Shown: piece by piece, positions 22,845 to 35,106 of the stretch
How positions within the stretch are numbered: the stretch's first letter is position 1
How the letters are laid out: each line of letters starts with the position of its first letter
Assembly: GCF_029784165.1 (NCBI RefSeq)
Contig: NC_073694.1
Coordinates: 160,387,495 to 160,451,494, forward strand
Reading direction: 5' to 3'
Length of the DNA: 64,000 nt
Origin: Wyeomyia smithii
Taxonomy: Eukaryota > Arthropoda > Insecta > Diptera > Culicidae
The notes under the pieces: generated by a model
What the model was told of the DNA's origin: nothing
The model's database searches: none
What the model saw: only the letters and a program-made list of their open reading frames with translations
Program-made: the position numbers and the translations under genes

Positions 22845-24302
22845 TCAGACGAGAGCCGTAGTGGCTCGTGATGTATCAAGAATTTGTCGCCATGTTGCTC
22901 GGTTTTGAGCTGTGTTTTGCCAGCTCCCCAGGCGTCTCATCACCCGCAAGTCTCCTTCGATCTGATCGAGCCATCGTGCACGCTGCGCCCCTTTGTTTCT
23001 GGTGCCGGAAGGGTTGCTGAAGAGAAGTGATTTCACAAGGTTGTCGCCTGGCATCCTTACGACGTGACCGGCCCACCGCAACCTATTGACTTTCGCCAGG
23101 TGTGCAATGGGGTTCTCTCCAAGAGGCGCGTGCAGTTCGTGGTTCATGCGCCATCGCCATTCTCCGTCGTCCGTCTGAACTCCACCGTAGATAGTCCGCA
23201 GCAGTAGATAGTACCGTTCGAAAAATCCAAGAGCGTTAAGGTCCTCCGCGAGAAGCGTTGTTTTCTCGATCCTGTAGAAGACTATCGGTCTTATCAGGGT
23301 TTTGTACAGCGTCAACTTCGTGCGTCGTCGCACTCGATTCGATCGAAGTGTCTTCCGAAGTGAAAAGTAGGCACGATTTCCTGCCTGGATGCGTCTCTGG
23401 ATCTCTTTGCTGGTGTTATTGTCGGCGGTCACCAGTGACCCAAATACACGAGCTCATCGACCACCTCAAGCTCATCACCGTCTACAGAGACTTGAGTTGG
23501 GAGGCTGATGTTGTTCTCCTTGGAGCCTCTCGCTCGCATTTATTTTGTTTTCGACGCATTTATCCGCAGTCCGATCCGTCCAGCTTCGGCTTTCAGTTGA
23601 GCGTAAGTTTCCTCCGCCGTCGCAAAGTTACGTGACATGATGTCGAAGTCATCCGCGAAGCCCAGAAGCTGGACAGATCTTGAGAAAATTGTGCCCATCG
23701 TGTCGATGCCCGCCCTCTGGATCACGCCCTCAAGCGCGATGTTGAACAGCAACAGGAAAGTCCATCACCTTGCCTCAACCCTCTGCGCGATTCAAAGGGA
23801 CTCGAGAGTATCCCCGAAACACGCACGTAGCACATCACTTGCGCCATGATGGCTCTGATCAATCGAGTCAGTATATCCGGAAATCCGTTGTCGTGCATGA
23901 TCTGCCATAGCTTTTCTCGAGGCCGCCGTGAAGTCAATGAAGATGTGATGTGTGTGGGCACGTTGTACTCGCGACATTTCTGTAAGATCTGTCGGATTGA
24001 GAAGATTGGTCCGTGGTTGCACGGGCTCCCATGAAACCCGCTTGGTACTGACCCACGAAACTCCTGGTAAAAGGTGATAGACGACGGAACAGGATCTGTG
24101 AGAGTATTTTGTAGGCGGCATTGATTAGCGAGATACCGCGGTAGTTGCAGCACTCCAGCTTATCGCCCTTCTTGTAGATGGAACAGACGACTCCCTCCAT
24201 CCACTCGTCTGGCAGTTTTTCCTCCTCCCAAATCCTGGAAATGACCCAGTGCAGCGCTCTAGCCAGCGCCTCTCTTCCATATTTCAAGAGCTCGCTCGGC
24301 AC
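22845..24302 (-). pseudogene. LINE C reverse transcriptase and C-terminal domain
   Basis: Successive minus frames carry EGVVCSIYKKGDKLECCNYR and GISLINAAYKILSQILFRRL (24300-24060), RRGLRQGDGLS (about 23770), LLGFADDFDIMS with the catalytic Asp pair (about 23650) and GLRINASKTK. The C-terminal frame 23432-22845 contains IQAGNRAYFSLRKTLRSNRV, WRWRMNHELHAP, RLRWAGHVVRMPGDN and TWRQILD. At least three frame changes separate these blocks. If intact it would copy element RNA at a nick. Confidence 0.85.
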
Positions 24303-24638
24303 ATATCGGCTTGTGACACATAGCCTCTGTGGGACTGGTTTACCTTCTCATAGAATTTCCGCGTTTCACTGGTACGGTACAGCTGCTCCAGCTCCTCATG
24401 TTCACGATCCTCTTGCTGACGCTTGTTCTCTCTCGTTGACCTGCTCAGGTATATCGCCCAGGTCCGGTTCTCCTCATTCACCGCTGCCTTTCACTCCCCG
24501 TCATACCAGTCGTTTCTGCCACTCGGTGCTTCCACTCCTAGTGTCGCCGTTGCGGTCTCCACGATAACTGTGCGAATGCTGCATCAGCCATCTTCGAGAG
24601 GCAATGCGCCCAGCCCCTCCGCCGTGGGTAGCACCGCT

Positions 24639-25490
24639 TCAAGCTGTTGCGCGTTTCCTCCGCAGCCTGGGAGTTCCGGAGCTGCTTAATGTTGAGCCGC
24701 GGGGACGGTGTCGCGCGTGGTATACGGTCGACAGTTTTGAGCGCAATGATACCGCAACTAGGTAGTGGTCCGAGCCAATATCCGCACTGCGATAGGTACG
24801 TACGTTTGTAATGTATAAGAAGAAGCGGCCGTCGATAAGAACATGGTCAATTTGATTTGCTGTACGTTGGTCAGGTGATCTCCAGGTGGTTTTGTGGATG
24901 TCCTTACGGGGAAAGAAGGTACTTCGGACTGCCAGTCCTTGGGAAGCTGCGAAGTTGACGCATCTCTCGCCGTTGTCGTTCGTCACGGTGTGCAGGCTAT
25001 GCGGGCCGATCACCGGCTTGTACATTTCTTCCCTACCGATCTGCGCGTTTATGTCCCCGATGACGATCTTGATGTCTCTACGCAACAGCTATCGTAGGGT
25101 TTCTCCAGCTGTGCGTAGAACTCTTTTTTCTCTACATCGGGTCTTCCTTCGTGAGGGCAGTGCACATTGAGGATGGTGTAGTGGTAGAACCGGCTTTTTA
25201 TTCTCAACAAACACAACCTGTCGCTGATCGCCTGCCACTTGATCACACGACTCTGCATCCTGCCCAGCACTATAAAGCCGGTACCCAGCTCATTGGTTGT
25301 GCCGCCGCTCTGGTAGTACTGTGCCCTGTGGCCTCCTCCATACCTTCTCTCCTTTCCGGCAAAGCTTTTGGAGCGCAACGATGTCGTAGTGGCGGGGTTC
25401 TAGCTTATCCAGCAGAATCCGGTCGCCACCCGGGGCGTTCAGCGATCTACAGTTCCATGTACCGAGCTTCCAATCGTCGTCCTTATTTCG
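24639..25490 (-). pseudogene. LINE C endonuclease domain
   Basis: Minus-strand frames show KLGTWNCRSLNAPGG at the start (about 25475), ELGTGFIVLGRMQSRVIKW, ILNVHCPHEGRPDVEKKEFY, IVIGDINAQIGREE (catalytic Asp-x-Asn) and ADIGSDHYLVA (catalytic Asp-His) at about 24770. This is the APE-family nuclease order. The frame shifts near 25070 between two open pieces. Confidence 0.85.
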
Positions 25491-25859
25491 TCACCTAGGT
25501 CGTTGCCAATTAATGTTTCGGCATGCTGCCTTACTAGGGCTGCGGATACCTAGTCTCGCGACGAGGCTGCCGTCTTGGGTGTAGCTGGCGAGACGCCGCA
25601 TTTCATAATTCAGCCGTCCGCTCCGGATCAGACGCTGTTTGAGCCACCCCTAACATGGGGAACAGACGCTCGGACAAGCTGCCCTCCTTGGAGAGCAGCT
25701 CCCCCTTCCCTGTCAGCATACGACCAAGTTCCCACCGGCTCACCGATCTTCCCTTGGTTGCTCGTATCCCAGTCGGTACCACGTGGAGGTAGGGATTGGA
25801 GTTGCTGGGCATTATGCTTTGGACCACACTGGGGTCTATTTTATGCCAACTAGTACGGG

Positions 25860-26380
25860 TGTACTGCTGGTACGCACTGCCCAGCCGTTTACCAACCTGA
25901 CATTGTATATAACTGGTTCCCTTAGAATGGAACTAAAAGCATGGGAAACTCTGAAAGTGGAATCCAACTGGACAAACACCTTCATCGGTAGGCAGTCGAA
26001 ACGGTTCATCACTCCGAACGTTTCTATGACTCGTAAAATACTGGATCTTTCAAAAAAAGATCTAAGCACGTATACTGGTTTAATAACAGGGCATTGTCCG
26101 AGCCGTTATCATTTGAAGGTTATGAAAAAACTTCAAGATGATACATGTCGAGTATGTGGCATGGAAAAAGAAGACTCGGAACATCTGTTATGCCGATGTC
26201 CGGCAATTTTTATCAAAAGATATAAGTTCTTCGAGAGAGGTCTTCTGGAACCCTCTGAAATCTGGAGAACAAATCTCAGTACGGTTGTGCGCTTCATACG
26301 AAGTATAATACCGGACTGGACTAATGCTATTGGCCAGACTATAACGACCACTTCCAATAGTGATACGTTATCCTGACTAA
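25860..26380 (+). pseudogene. C-terminal end of an I/R1-group LINE (Zn-finger region)
   Basis: Plus-strand frame with LKAWETLKVESNWTNTFIGR, DLSKKDLSTYTGLITGHCPS and the CCHC-type cluster CRVCGMEKEDSEHLLCRCPA. The TGLLTGH...C..C...E..EH.LC.CP pattern is the usual end of ORF2 in I-, R1- and Loa-type LINEs, downstream of RT or RNase H. Only this 3' end is present. An AT-rich segment after the stop (26376) is probably its 3' UTR. Opposite in strand to LINE C, which it abuts. Confidence 0.7.
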
Positions 26381-26509
26381 GCAAAATTAAAAAGGGGGAA
26401 TATGTCACAAAATATCAAAAAATTGGTCGCAGTGACGAAAATACCCAACACGGAAAAAAAAATATAACTGGTTCAAATTTTGCCTCCTTGACAGAATATA
26501 GCCTAATGG

Positions 26510-26518
26510 GCATTCAAA
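26510..26518 (+). repeat. Target-site duplication of SINE, left (GCATTCAAA)
   Basis: Nine-base direct repeat, repeated at 26725-26733 on the other side of the SINE. Confidence 0.7.
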
Positions 26519-26724
26519 CCCTTCCAGCTGGTCTTGAGGCCTAACAAGTCAGTCGTTGTAGGTTCGAGTCCCAGCCCGGGAGAGACTGCTAGTGTCAGTA
26601 GGATCGTAGCGCTAGCCCCGCAATTGTCCTGTACACTTAACAGTTGGTTGCGCAGTCTGTGTATAATGAACAGAAGGTCGAGTTCCGAATCGGAATGAAG
26701 CACCAAGGCTTTGCTTTGCTTTGA
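26519..26724 (+). mobile_element. tRNA-derived SINE, Feilai-like
   Basis: Contains a perfect pol III B box, GGTTCGAGTCC (26561-26571), with a weaker A-box-like TGGTCTTGAGG about 20 bases upstream. A unique body follows (TAGGATCGTAGCGCTAG, CCCGCAATTGTCCTGTACA, GTCTGTGTATAATGAACAGA) and a short GCTTT-repeat tail (26709-26722). Flanked by GCATTCAAA on both sides. A second, 5'-shorter copy is on the minus strand at 41134-41322. The name Feilai (an Aedes SINE) is from memory. Confidence 0.85.
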
Positions 26725-26733
26725 GCATTCAAA
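26725..26733 (+). repeat. Target-site duplication of SINE, right (GCATTCAAA)
   Basis: Matches 26510-26518. Confidence 0.7.
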
Positions 26734-27039
26734 GAGCAAAAGAGCCAAACCAAGCATGCCGTTCGGATGAGGATGATTCTCCCGAAGTCTGAATCACACG
26801 TTCTGTTCTCGTTTATTCTTCGCATTCTTGTGAAATAACATACAAAATTTTCAAAATCAAATCTGATCATGATAGTCGTTCTGGCTCTAAAAATATTCGT
26901 AAACTCTTTTCAAAAATTAAACTTTATTAAGAAAGAAACTAATGGCAGTAGTCGTGATTCGAAAAACAATAATTACTTTGACCATCATTGATGTATTTTT
27001 TAAGGAACTTAGGATTTTATTGTCTGGATTTATTGATTT
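26734..27039. other. Unassigned sequence
   Basis: No gene or repeat recognised. Confidence 0.4.
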
Positions 27040-27173
27040 CAGATTTTGGATATGAAGATCTAGGGTTAACTATTTGGCGCTTTGAACTCACAATTGGGAT
27101 TTTGAAACTAGGGTATTTAAATTCACGATTCGAGACTTGGGATCCAGAACTTTGAATTTGTATCTGAGTATTA

Positions 27174-27791
27174 CTGCCGGTATCCGTATAACTGTCCCAT
27201 ACTGATTTTGGTCACTTTTGAGTTATCATCGGGAATCGACTTAATTGTTATCATATTTTCTGAAAAAAAAAATTAAATTGATACTTTTGTATGGAAAAAC
27301 ATGAAAAAAATAACAAATTGTTTTTGTCCCATATTGAAAGTACCCGTATTACAGTCCCACTGCATAGTGGTGCAAACTGCAAACATATAATTTTGCTCCA
27401 GATTAGTGTATATCTGATTATTTTAGGCATGTAGAATTATGTCATTCAATTAACTAGAATAATGTTGTTTTTCTGTAGTACAATCTACGTTGCCAATGAT
27501 ACTGCCGGTTGCTGGTGGAATTTATATGTGATGGGACAAAATATGCGAGTACTTTTGGAATGTACCCGCATATTTTGTCCCATTTTGTCTTTTTTTCAAG
27601 TTATATAACGTAAAACCAATTTCATCCATGGTTTTTTCTTCTCAACGATAAACTTGTGGTGTCCTGAAACTGTTATGGTCATAGGTTCTGGATGTAAATG
27701 CTGGGAATCCGAAAATTCACGGATAATATTAAATCGCCGTTTTCTCAACATGTTGTTTTTCATTATGGGACAGTTATCCGGGTACCGGCAG
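27174..27791. mobile_element. 618-bp TIR element (MITE) with 4-bp TSD ATTA
   Basis: Ends are inverted: CTGCCGGTATCCGTATAACT on the left and CTGCCGGTACCCGGATAACT on the right (reverse complement), both continuing into GTCCCATA. ATTA flanks both sides (27170-27173, 27792-27795). The paralogous tandem unit at about 28840-28860 has the uninterrupted site (TTTGTATCTGGGGATTATGG), which confirms the insertion. Internally there is a strong stem: GGGACAAAATATGCGAGTAC at about 27534 pairs with its near-perfect inverse ending at about 27582. No transposase. Confidence 0.9.
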
Positions 27792-28103
27792 ATTATGGAT
27801 TACAGATTAACTTAGGATTAAAAATTTTTAGTTTGGGCTTTCGGAATCATACTTCAGTATTTGAGGTAATGAATTTGGGATTCAGGATCTCGGAGTTTAG
27901 ATTGAGAATGTAAATCTCGAGACTTAGAATTCAGAATGTAGTTGTAGTTCAGAATGTTTGATTCTGAAATTTAGGATTTAGGATTCAGGATATTAGTTTT
28001 ATGGTTGAAGACTTATGATTTATAGTTTGGTATGTTGAATCCTAAATTCTAATTCCCACCCCTAAATCTAATATTATAAGTCCTAAGTCCTAAGTTATGA
28101 CTA

Positions 28104-28406
28104 ACACAGTAAGAAAATTTACATTTCTTTAGATGCACAAAAATGGAGCATTGGAAACCATGTAATATTCCGTGTGGCATTATATTCACATGCAATATTA
28201 ATGAATATATTGTTAATTTGCATGTATATTTATATTCAAAGCTTTATGTTTATATCACTTAACGTACAAATTTACATGGTTTAAAACGATTCTGTATTGT
28301 GAATTATTAACGGTGTGAAATTATATATGTTTTTCATTTCATGTGCTAGAAACCGTTATGTGCTTTCATTTGAATTAGCGGTAAATGTCATTTTTTGGTA
28401 CTGTGT
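28104..28406. mobile_element. ~300-bp TIR element (MITE)
   Basis: Left ACACAGTAAGAAAATTTACA and right (reverse complement) ACACAGTACCAAAAAATGAC form imperfect TIRs that continue to ATTT. AT-rich interior without coding potential. No convincing target duplication, so superfamily unassigned. Confidence 0.65.
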
Positions 28407-28505
28407 AGAATATAGGGTTTGAAAATTAAGTATTAGGAATTAGGATTTAGGGCCTAGGATTTACATTTGGGGATTTGGATTATGATTTAGAATTCCGGTG
28501 GGTAA

Positions 28506-28667
28506 GGGGCCATCCACATACCACGTGGACATCTGGGGGGGGGGGGGGGTGTATGTGTAATGTCCACGGTCCATACAAAAGAAAAAGAATTTATATGAGC
28601 AGCTGTCCACGGATGGGGGGGGTTCAAAATCGTTAAAAATTTGTGCACGTGGTATGTGGATGGCCCC
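28506..28667. mobile_element. 162-bp Harbinger-like MITE with TAA target duplication
   Basis: Near-perfect TIRs: GGGGCCATCCACATACCACG on the left and its inverse on the right (CGTGGTATGTGGATGGCCCC), flanked by TAA at 28503-28505 and 28668-28670. A 3-bp TWA duplication and GGG-starting TIRs are typical of PIF/Harbinger elements. Internal G runs at about 28535-28549 and 28615-28621. Confidence 0.9.
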
Positions 28668-30060
28668 TAATAGGATTCAGAATTTATGATGTAGACTTAA
28701 TATTTTGTTGTCAGGATTTTTTTATTTCGCATTGGATTTGGAGTTCTAGGGTTAAGATTTTCGCGCTCAAAACTTAGAGTTGGGATATGAGGTGTTTGAA
28801 TTTTTGATTCAAGACTTAGGATCTAAAACTTTCAATTTGTATCTGGGGATTATGGATTATTGATGGGTGAAACAGGATTCCGGTTTTTAATTAGGCATAT
28901 CGGATATATGATTCTGGATTTAAGGTAATGCATATGGTATTTAGGATCGCAGATTCTGGATTGAGAATTTGAAACTCAAACAAAATAAAATCCTTACCAG
29001 AAATAGCAAATGTTTGCTTTGTCTAATGCCTGCTTCAGAATTTAGAACTTAGCGCTCTCACTCTGGAGTTTACGGTTCAAGATTCAGAATACTAGATTTA
29101 TGGTTGAAGGTTTATGATATTAGAATTCAGGATGTTGGATTCTAAATCCTAGTTTCCAATTCCTAAATCCTATAACTTAGAATACAGGATTTAGGAATTA
29201 GGAGCTGGGAATTGGGATTTACGATTTTGGGATTGGGATTTACGATTTATGATTTGGTATTAAGGGTTGAGGCAGTATTTAGTATTTAGAATTAATAGGA
29301 TTAATTAGGATTAGGATTAATAATTTAAAATTTATTGTTTTGTTGTTGAACTTCGGGGTTTCAGAATCTATTGTTTAGCAACTGGGATTCTGGATTAAGG
29401 ATTGAAAGTTGTGTATTTGAGGTTTAGGGATGTGGGTCCTTGAGTTCCGTTTTTGAAACACTGGGTTTATAATTTATGATTTAGGGCTTAGGAGATGGGT
29501 TACAGAATGTATGACTTAGGTTCAAAGTCCTATGATGTAGGATGTAGAGCCACGTATTAAATTTTCAAGAATTAAATTGGGATTGGGGATCTAGGAATCG
29601 GGATTTGACATTTGTGATATGCCAATTAGAAACAAGGAATTAGGATCCAAAGGAAGATATTTAAAAATTAAGGATAAAGATTCGTAATTTACATTTTGAA
29701 TGTTGAGCTCAGGAGGTTTAGAATTAGAGGTTCAGGATTCAAGGATAACGATAAGGTATTTTGAATTTTGGAATTAGAAAGCAGGAGTTGTAAATTAGTA
29801 ATCATAAGATTTGAAATAAGAAATCAAAGAGTTGAAGTAGTGATTGAGAAATCAGTGTTTAGAATTCAAGTTTGGGATTCTAGATTTAGATTCAGAGTTT
29901 GAAATTAAGAATTCAAAATCAGGACATCAGAGTTGAGGATTTAGGAATAAGAATTTGGGATTTAGCATAAATGATTTATTATGTACTTCTAAAGATTTTT
30001 GAAATATGAACAACGATTGAAGATTCTTGAACCTAGAAATAGTATATAAAATTAAAATAT

Positions 30061-33000
30061 ATAATTACGGTTAACAATTTGGAACTTATTATTGTAGGGT
30101 TTCACATGTCTCTCTCACAAGGACGCCAGTATGTATCAGTTTTTTGTTTAATGGTCTGGTTGAAAGGCAAATCGTGACCGTGGCTTTTTCCAGTGTAAGC
30201 AGTGACTGGTGCATTTATATTTCTCTGCTCGAAGGATCAAAGAATACTCTTTTGAAAGAGAATGTTTTTTTCAGTTCAACCTTCATCGAGCTGTTTCTGT
30301 ACTACAGTACATTCACTTTTGGTGAAACAATTCTTTGCTGGTTATAAAATGTACATAACATTAGTTTTAACATAATTAATACCGGATTGAAACTGATGAA
30401 TCCATCCAGTTTTAAAAGTCGTTATGACCATTTGGCGAGTTGCAATTTTTTTCGTTTCAATTCTTTGGTAAAGAAAATATTTCGCTCGAATGGCTTCAAA
30501 AGCAACGGGAAAATGTAAACGGTCGTTCCAGAGTCGGTGTATACTTTTAACTTTTATTTGAACAAGCAACTGCTTTGCTAATGGCTGCAAGAGGTTGGTG
30601 GTCCGTGCGGAAACGGAAATAACTTTTAACTAAAGTCGGTATCTTTTGAACGACTATAAAAGCAGCACTCGTCCAATAGAAAAATCGAGAAAAATCTATC
30701 TATGAATGCTATTCAATTAGATAAAATCAACAGAATAAATTTTTCAATTTTGAAACTCTGTTTGAAATAATTAAAATTTATTCGGGAACTCAGCTGCTGC
30801 ATAATATAAAAATAGGCACCAATAAAATGGGTGTGAATCATTATGTATTGTCTTCCTAATTAGAAGCATTTGTTTTTCAGCAGCCGTTGGCTATTTTCTC
30901 AAGAACACTTCTCCAAATCATTTGCAATAATTCAGTTTAGTGGCGCCCTCGAAATAGCCTTCGCCCCAAGACTTTCTTCTTTCTTTTTTCGTACTTTATC
31001 AGAAACCGGATGCTGTTGGTAGTCTATCATGTACTTTCATTCTTCGGGAACAGGATAATCAAACTTGCCGGTGCCGCTAGCTGAATTTGTCGAGTGTAAG
31101 ATTGTCTGGACATCAGGCGTTTCTGGTAAAGTTATGGCTTCGATACACGCAATCGCGCCCTCGCCAATTGTAAACGGCGCTTTCCCTAAGCGATGGCGAT
31201 TGCCAAAGATGTATAGGCCATCGTAATTAGAGAAATTCATTGCTTACAAAATGCTATACCCGCAGCTAAACACGGTTTATTTCGGTGTGATTTGGTACAA
31301 GGACTAAGGCTTTTTGTTGAAACGTTTTAGTAAGTACTTCAAGATTTGTTACCATCTGAGGCGAAAATAACTCAAATGTGACGTTAATGAAATTTCGACT
31401 CGTAGCTGAGAGCTATTCAAACAGTTGTTCGAGTACTGATAATTTACCTGGAAAATCGCAATTTGTAATTACTTGTCGGAAAATTTCCTCCGGGAGTCAT
31501 AATGTTTTCACACTCTAATTGATGTCTGCACAGCAGGCAAAGCTACCCGTTACCTGAAGCAAAATCGCTCCGTCAACATTCTCCCCTTCCAGCAGCGACT
31601 AGGAAGCCAAAAGACGCAAGAGTTAAAATCAAATTCATCGGCAAACAGTTGATTGGATTCGACTTAAGAGGACGCAATCTTGCCGGGATTCGGTGGCGGC
31701 TCACAGGAAACACTAGTCACCGAATGTGTGCGGTGGCTCCCGTTTAATTGGGTTCTCGACACTGGTTGTGTATTTAACCTCCATTCGGATGTGATCAGTA
31801 CCGTAAGCCAAATTGAATTGCTTTCGGGAGCAGCGAGACGGTGGGAGAGATTCCACCGATGTTAGGCTTTCCTGTCTTCCAGATATTAAAGCCCTAGACT
31901 CAATTCGGTATTTAGGAATATTACACGTTATCCGTTTTCTGGTTGGGTGGAAACACTGCGGTCATGCGTGTGTGTCAGTCATGATACCTAGGGATATAGA
32001 ATTGAGAATGATTGAAGTATTAGAGTACCGATTATACTCCATACTCAGGAATTTTACTCGACCATGTTTGTGTCACATATTGAATTGATGACCAGGTTTC
32101 CAACCGATGTTTGGATGACTGTTTTTCGGATGAAGCATAACATACTTTATGCTTCGATAAATTTGTAATGAATAATCCGGATAATATATTCTCATTATTG
32201 AAACCGTGTATGTGCTCTATCCTACGCCTCACTATACATTTGAAAGCGTTTAATATGGTTCAACTGAAATATATATTGAAAATTTTAATGAAACTGTTTT
32301 TAAGCTCGAAATGCTAATCACTAATTCGCCGAATTTGCAGGTGAAAAACAGAAAAGTGATTCATAAAAACAGTTTTTGAATCAAAATTTACAACGACAAC
32401 AATTCTAACTCTTAAAAACTCTTCATTCGGAGCGTAAACTAGTTTTAAACCCCGCTAGTTTTGTTCATAAGATGAAAAATTGATTGTGGTTTGGCATTTG
32501 TAACAATGAAATCAAAATTTTATAAATTTTTGTTTTGGTTTTTGAAATGAAATTATAAAACCCGCAAGAAACATTGTTCCAGGTTATCATTTTAAAATTA
32601 CCAACATTGTTAGTAAAACAAAAAGGGAACGGTTTGACGGAGAATCCCTAACGATTCGAGTTCCCGTTTGCCGGATTCTGGTAACCAATTAGTGTATGCT
32701 GGTAATGCAGCGAACAGCAAATGAGGGATCAAGTTGAGGGTACGCATTAAGCACTTAATCCCTCGTTACCATCGTTAGCGGGTGACCACCGAATAAAATA
32801 TGCTTGAATGGGAAAAGTTGCGGTTTGTAGCGTTCATACACCTTAACAGCTCGTTAGTTTGATGACTTGGAAAGTAAATGTGATTTATCGGAATCGTTGT
32901 CAAACGATGAAAAGTAGGTACTGTAGCTGTTTCAGTAAGTTGTCAAATTCTAATCAGATTTTGGGGAAATGGAGATACCAAGTAGAGAAATAAATGGTTT

Positions 33001-34035
33001 GCATAATTGTACAGTTATGTTGCAAGATCTTGTTCCAGGCTTTTTTTTTTCTTCAATCCATCGTTTGAATAAGCCAAGCGCTGTGGTAGCACATCTCATC
33101 GTGAATAGATGGAATTACTATGGATAAACTTTTTCTTGTGCAGGAGAAAGTTTATGTATTGCAGGATGTTCTTGATAGTTCTCTTTTAGAAAACATATTT
33201 CTTTCCCAGAAAGTTTTAACTCGATGGTATCGGAATAGACACGGACATGTTACCAAAAGCAGATGTGCTTTTCAGACCTATTTCCTGTTCCTCGATAATT
33301 GTGAAACTCGTTTCGGTGCACTTTTTCTTTTCGTTACTGGCTCTGGCATGCAGTTGTAGGCTGTTCGGGTTATTGATACCGTAACATCTATTGATTTTTT
33401 TAAAGAGATTGATGTGCGAGCAGTTTCAGTCGAACTTGTAGATGATTTAATCGCAACGGAGAATTGAATATTTCCAATATTTTCATCAGTTCTACGGCAT
33501 TTTATAGTGTAACCACCATATTTGAATGTTGTTTAAAAACTTATGCGTGAGTCATTGCACATCGAATGACCTTATTCTTCCAAAATTTAAATCTATGATT
33601 CTGTAACTTTGCAACTATGAAGCCATCCAATAGCTACATTGCTTAGTTCTACGTTTCCTTTTATGCAACCCCTAAGGCTCCGCAGAATTTCATCTTGTTT
33701 TGCTTTCCATCAAAAGAGTACAGTGCAGTTCAAAAAATCAGTCAAGCGAACACCAATACAGATGTAATAAACTCAGATTCAACAGATGAACAGAAAAACA
33801 TGATTTAGCTAGAGCGAAACCATTAGGGAACCGTATATATATAGACAAAAAACCATGCGAGCTTATGCGTTTGATGTGATTGATGAATACACAATCAGTA
33901 CATTGCCGGGTTGGAATTGGAATCCATTAGAACTTAGATATGTTGGACTCGTTCGTAGTTGCCACAGCCGTTAAAGGAGCACAGCTTAAGCTTAAAGGGT
34001 GTATGAGTTGAAATCCGCTCACACAAAATTAGTTC
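30061..34035. other. Unassigned sequence, about 4 kb
   Basis: No domain-bearing frame and no repeat seen elsewhere in the window. Minus frame 31037-31240 (starting MNFSNYDGLYIFGNRHRLGK) and plus frame 33120-33359 have no recognisable homology. This may be unique host DNA (intron or intergenic), but no splice or promoter evidence is strong enough to call a gene. Confidence 0.4.
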
Positions 34036-34180
34036 TTTACATTCAAATTTTTATTCGATTGCCAGCAATATTCCAGGGTGTTGAAAGAAACAATTAAAGT
34101 TAGTTCTGCCAGCGTTGTTTTATTTTTTCTCGCCATCATATCCAAATTTCCGCGGCCATAAGATTCTACGTTACCTTTCA

Positions 34181-35106
34181 TCATTTCATTTCATCAGAGT
34201 GTGGACAAAATGTTAGCGCACAATCAAGTTTTACCCCAAGATCACGAATGTGAGCTACCCGTTGCAATGTATGATTAAGTATGGTGTAATCAAATAACAC
34301 TGGACTCAGCTTGCGGTGAAATGTTATTACGTTGCACTTCTGAACACTTAGTGTCAACAGATTCTTCGTGCACCATGTCTCAAATTCGTTGATCAAACGT
34401 GTAGTTCCAGGCAGTCGGATAAGGCTTTAATTACCGCGAATATTTTTACATCATCTGCGTAAAATAGGCAACACCCAGGTGGCAGTAAAGAGGAGACTTC
34501 GTTGATGAAAAGAGTGAAAAGCAGGGGACCTAAATTGCTTCCTTGTAGGACGCCGGAAAGATTCGTGAAATATTCTGACTCTTCCGAACCAATTTTCTAG
34601 CAAAGATCTCGGTCCGTCAGGTATGATTTCATCCATTTTACGAGATCACCAGAAACCCCAAGTTTCTCTATCCTACTCAGTAGAATTCCGTGGTCGACTC
34701 GATCGAAAGCAGCTTTCAGGTCTGTGTATACAGTATCTACTTGTTCGCCGTCACCCAGACCGCTCAAACAAAAAGAGACAAATTGAGTCAAATTCGTTGC
34801 TACAGATCTTTTGGGAAGAAAGCCGTGCTGATCCATGGAAATATATTGGGAGCTACAAACAAACAACGCTTCATGGACGATGATTTCAAACACCTCCTTT
34901 TGTGTTTGTCTCCTTTTTTGTGTACTGGAAACATTATCGATTTCTTCCACATCGTTGGAAATGTTTACTGCTGAAGGGAAAGATTCAGTATAATAACTAG
35001 AGGTCGAATAAGCGCAGCCATGCATTTCTTGAGAACGCAAGAGGGAACCCCGTCAGGTCCAGCAGAACACGAATATTTCAGTTTTTTGAAAGCCTTTTCA
35101 ACTAGA
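34181..35106 (-). pseudogene. LINE D reverse transcriptase
   Basis: Minus frames contain QHGFLPKRSVATNLTQFVSF, VDTVYTDLKAAFDRVDHGIL (motif A Asp), VKWMKSYLTDR, then in another frame GVLQGSNLGPLLFTLFINEV (motif B) and CLFYADDVKIF with the catalytic Asp pair at about 34455. The thumb piece WCTKNLLTLSVQKCNVITFH and RVAHIRDLGVKLD ends at 34181. The KRSV.TNL and GSNLGPLLF signatures fit the CR1/Jockey group. At least two frameshifts. Confidence 0.85.

Larger units (their letters stand above)
22845..25827 (-). mobile_element. LINE C: decayed APE-type non-LTR retrotransposon
   Basis: Minus-strand element with, in order, a low-complexity N-terminal segment (25827-25500), an endonuclease (25490-24640), a linker, an RT (24302-23540) and a C-terminal domain ending at 22845. 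It differs from LINE B in sequence but shares its organisation and the C-terminal RWAGHVVRMP signature, common in RTE-like lineages (clade is my inference). Several frameshifts and stops are spread along its length, so it is inactive. Its 5' end meets an I-like LINE relic on the other strand. Confidence 0.85.
27040..30060. repeat. Degenerate GATTTAGGATT-type repeat field with ~1.05-kb tandem units
   Basis: The field is saturated with words such as GGATTTAGGATT, TTAGGATTCAGGA and AATTTAGAACTTAG on one strand. At a larger scale, 27040-28090 (without the MITE at 27174) aligns with about 28700-29180. Shared strings include TCTAGGGTTAA, AATTTGTATCTG, GATTATGGATTA, TTTATGGTTGAAG and TTGGATTCTAAAT-like runs. 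This gives a period of about 1.05 kb for at least two units. No coding potential. Three MITEs are inserted in the field. Confidence 0.75.

Noticed and set aside
26555..26580. Possible tRNA gene (GGTTCGAGTCC B box)
   Set aside because: No acceptor stem or anticodon arm can be closed; the unit has a SINE body, tail and 9-bp target duplication, and a second copy at 41.2 kb.
28535..28549. G-quadruplex regulatory site
   Set aside because: It is a homopolymer G run inside a MITE; no regulatory context.
27040..30060. Internal telomere array (TTAGG)n
   Set aside because: Words are degenerate, not in tandem register, and Diptera are known to lack TTAGG telomeres.
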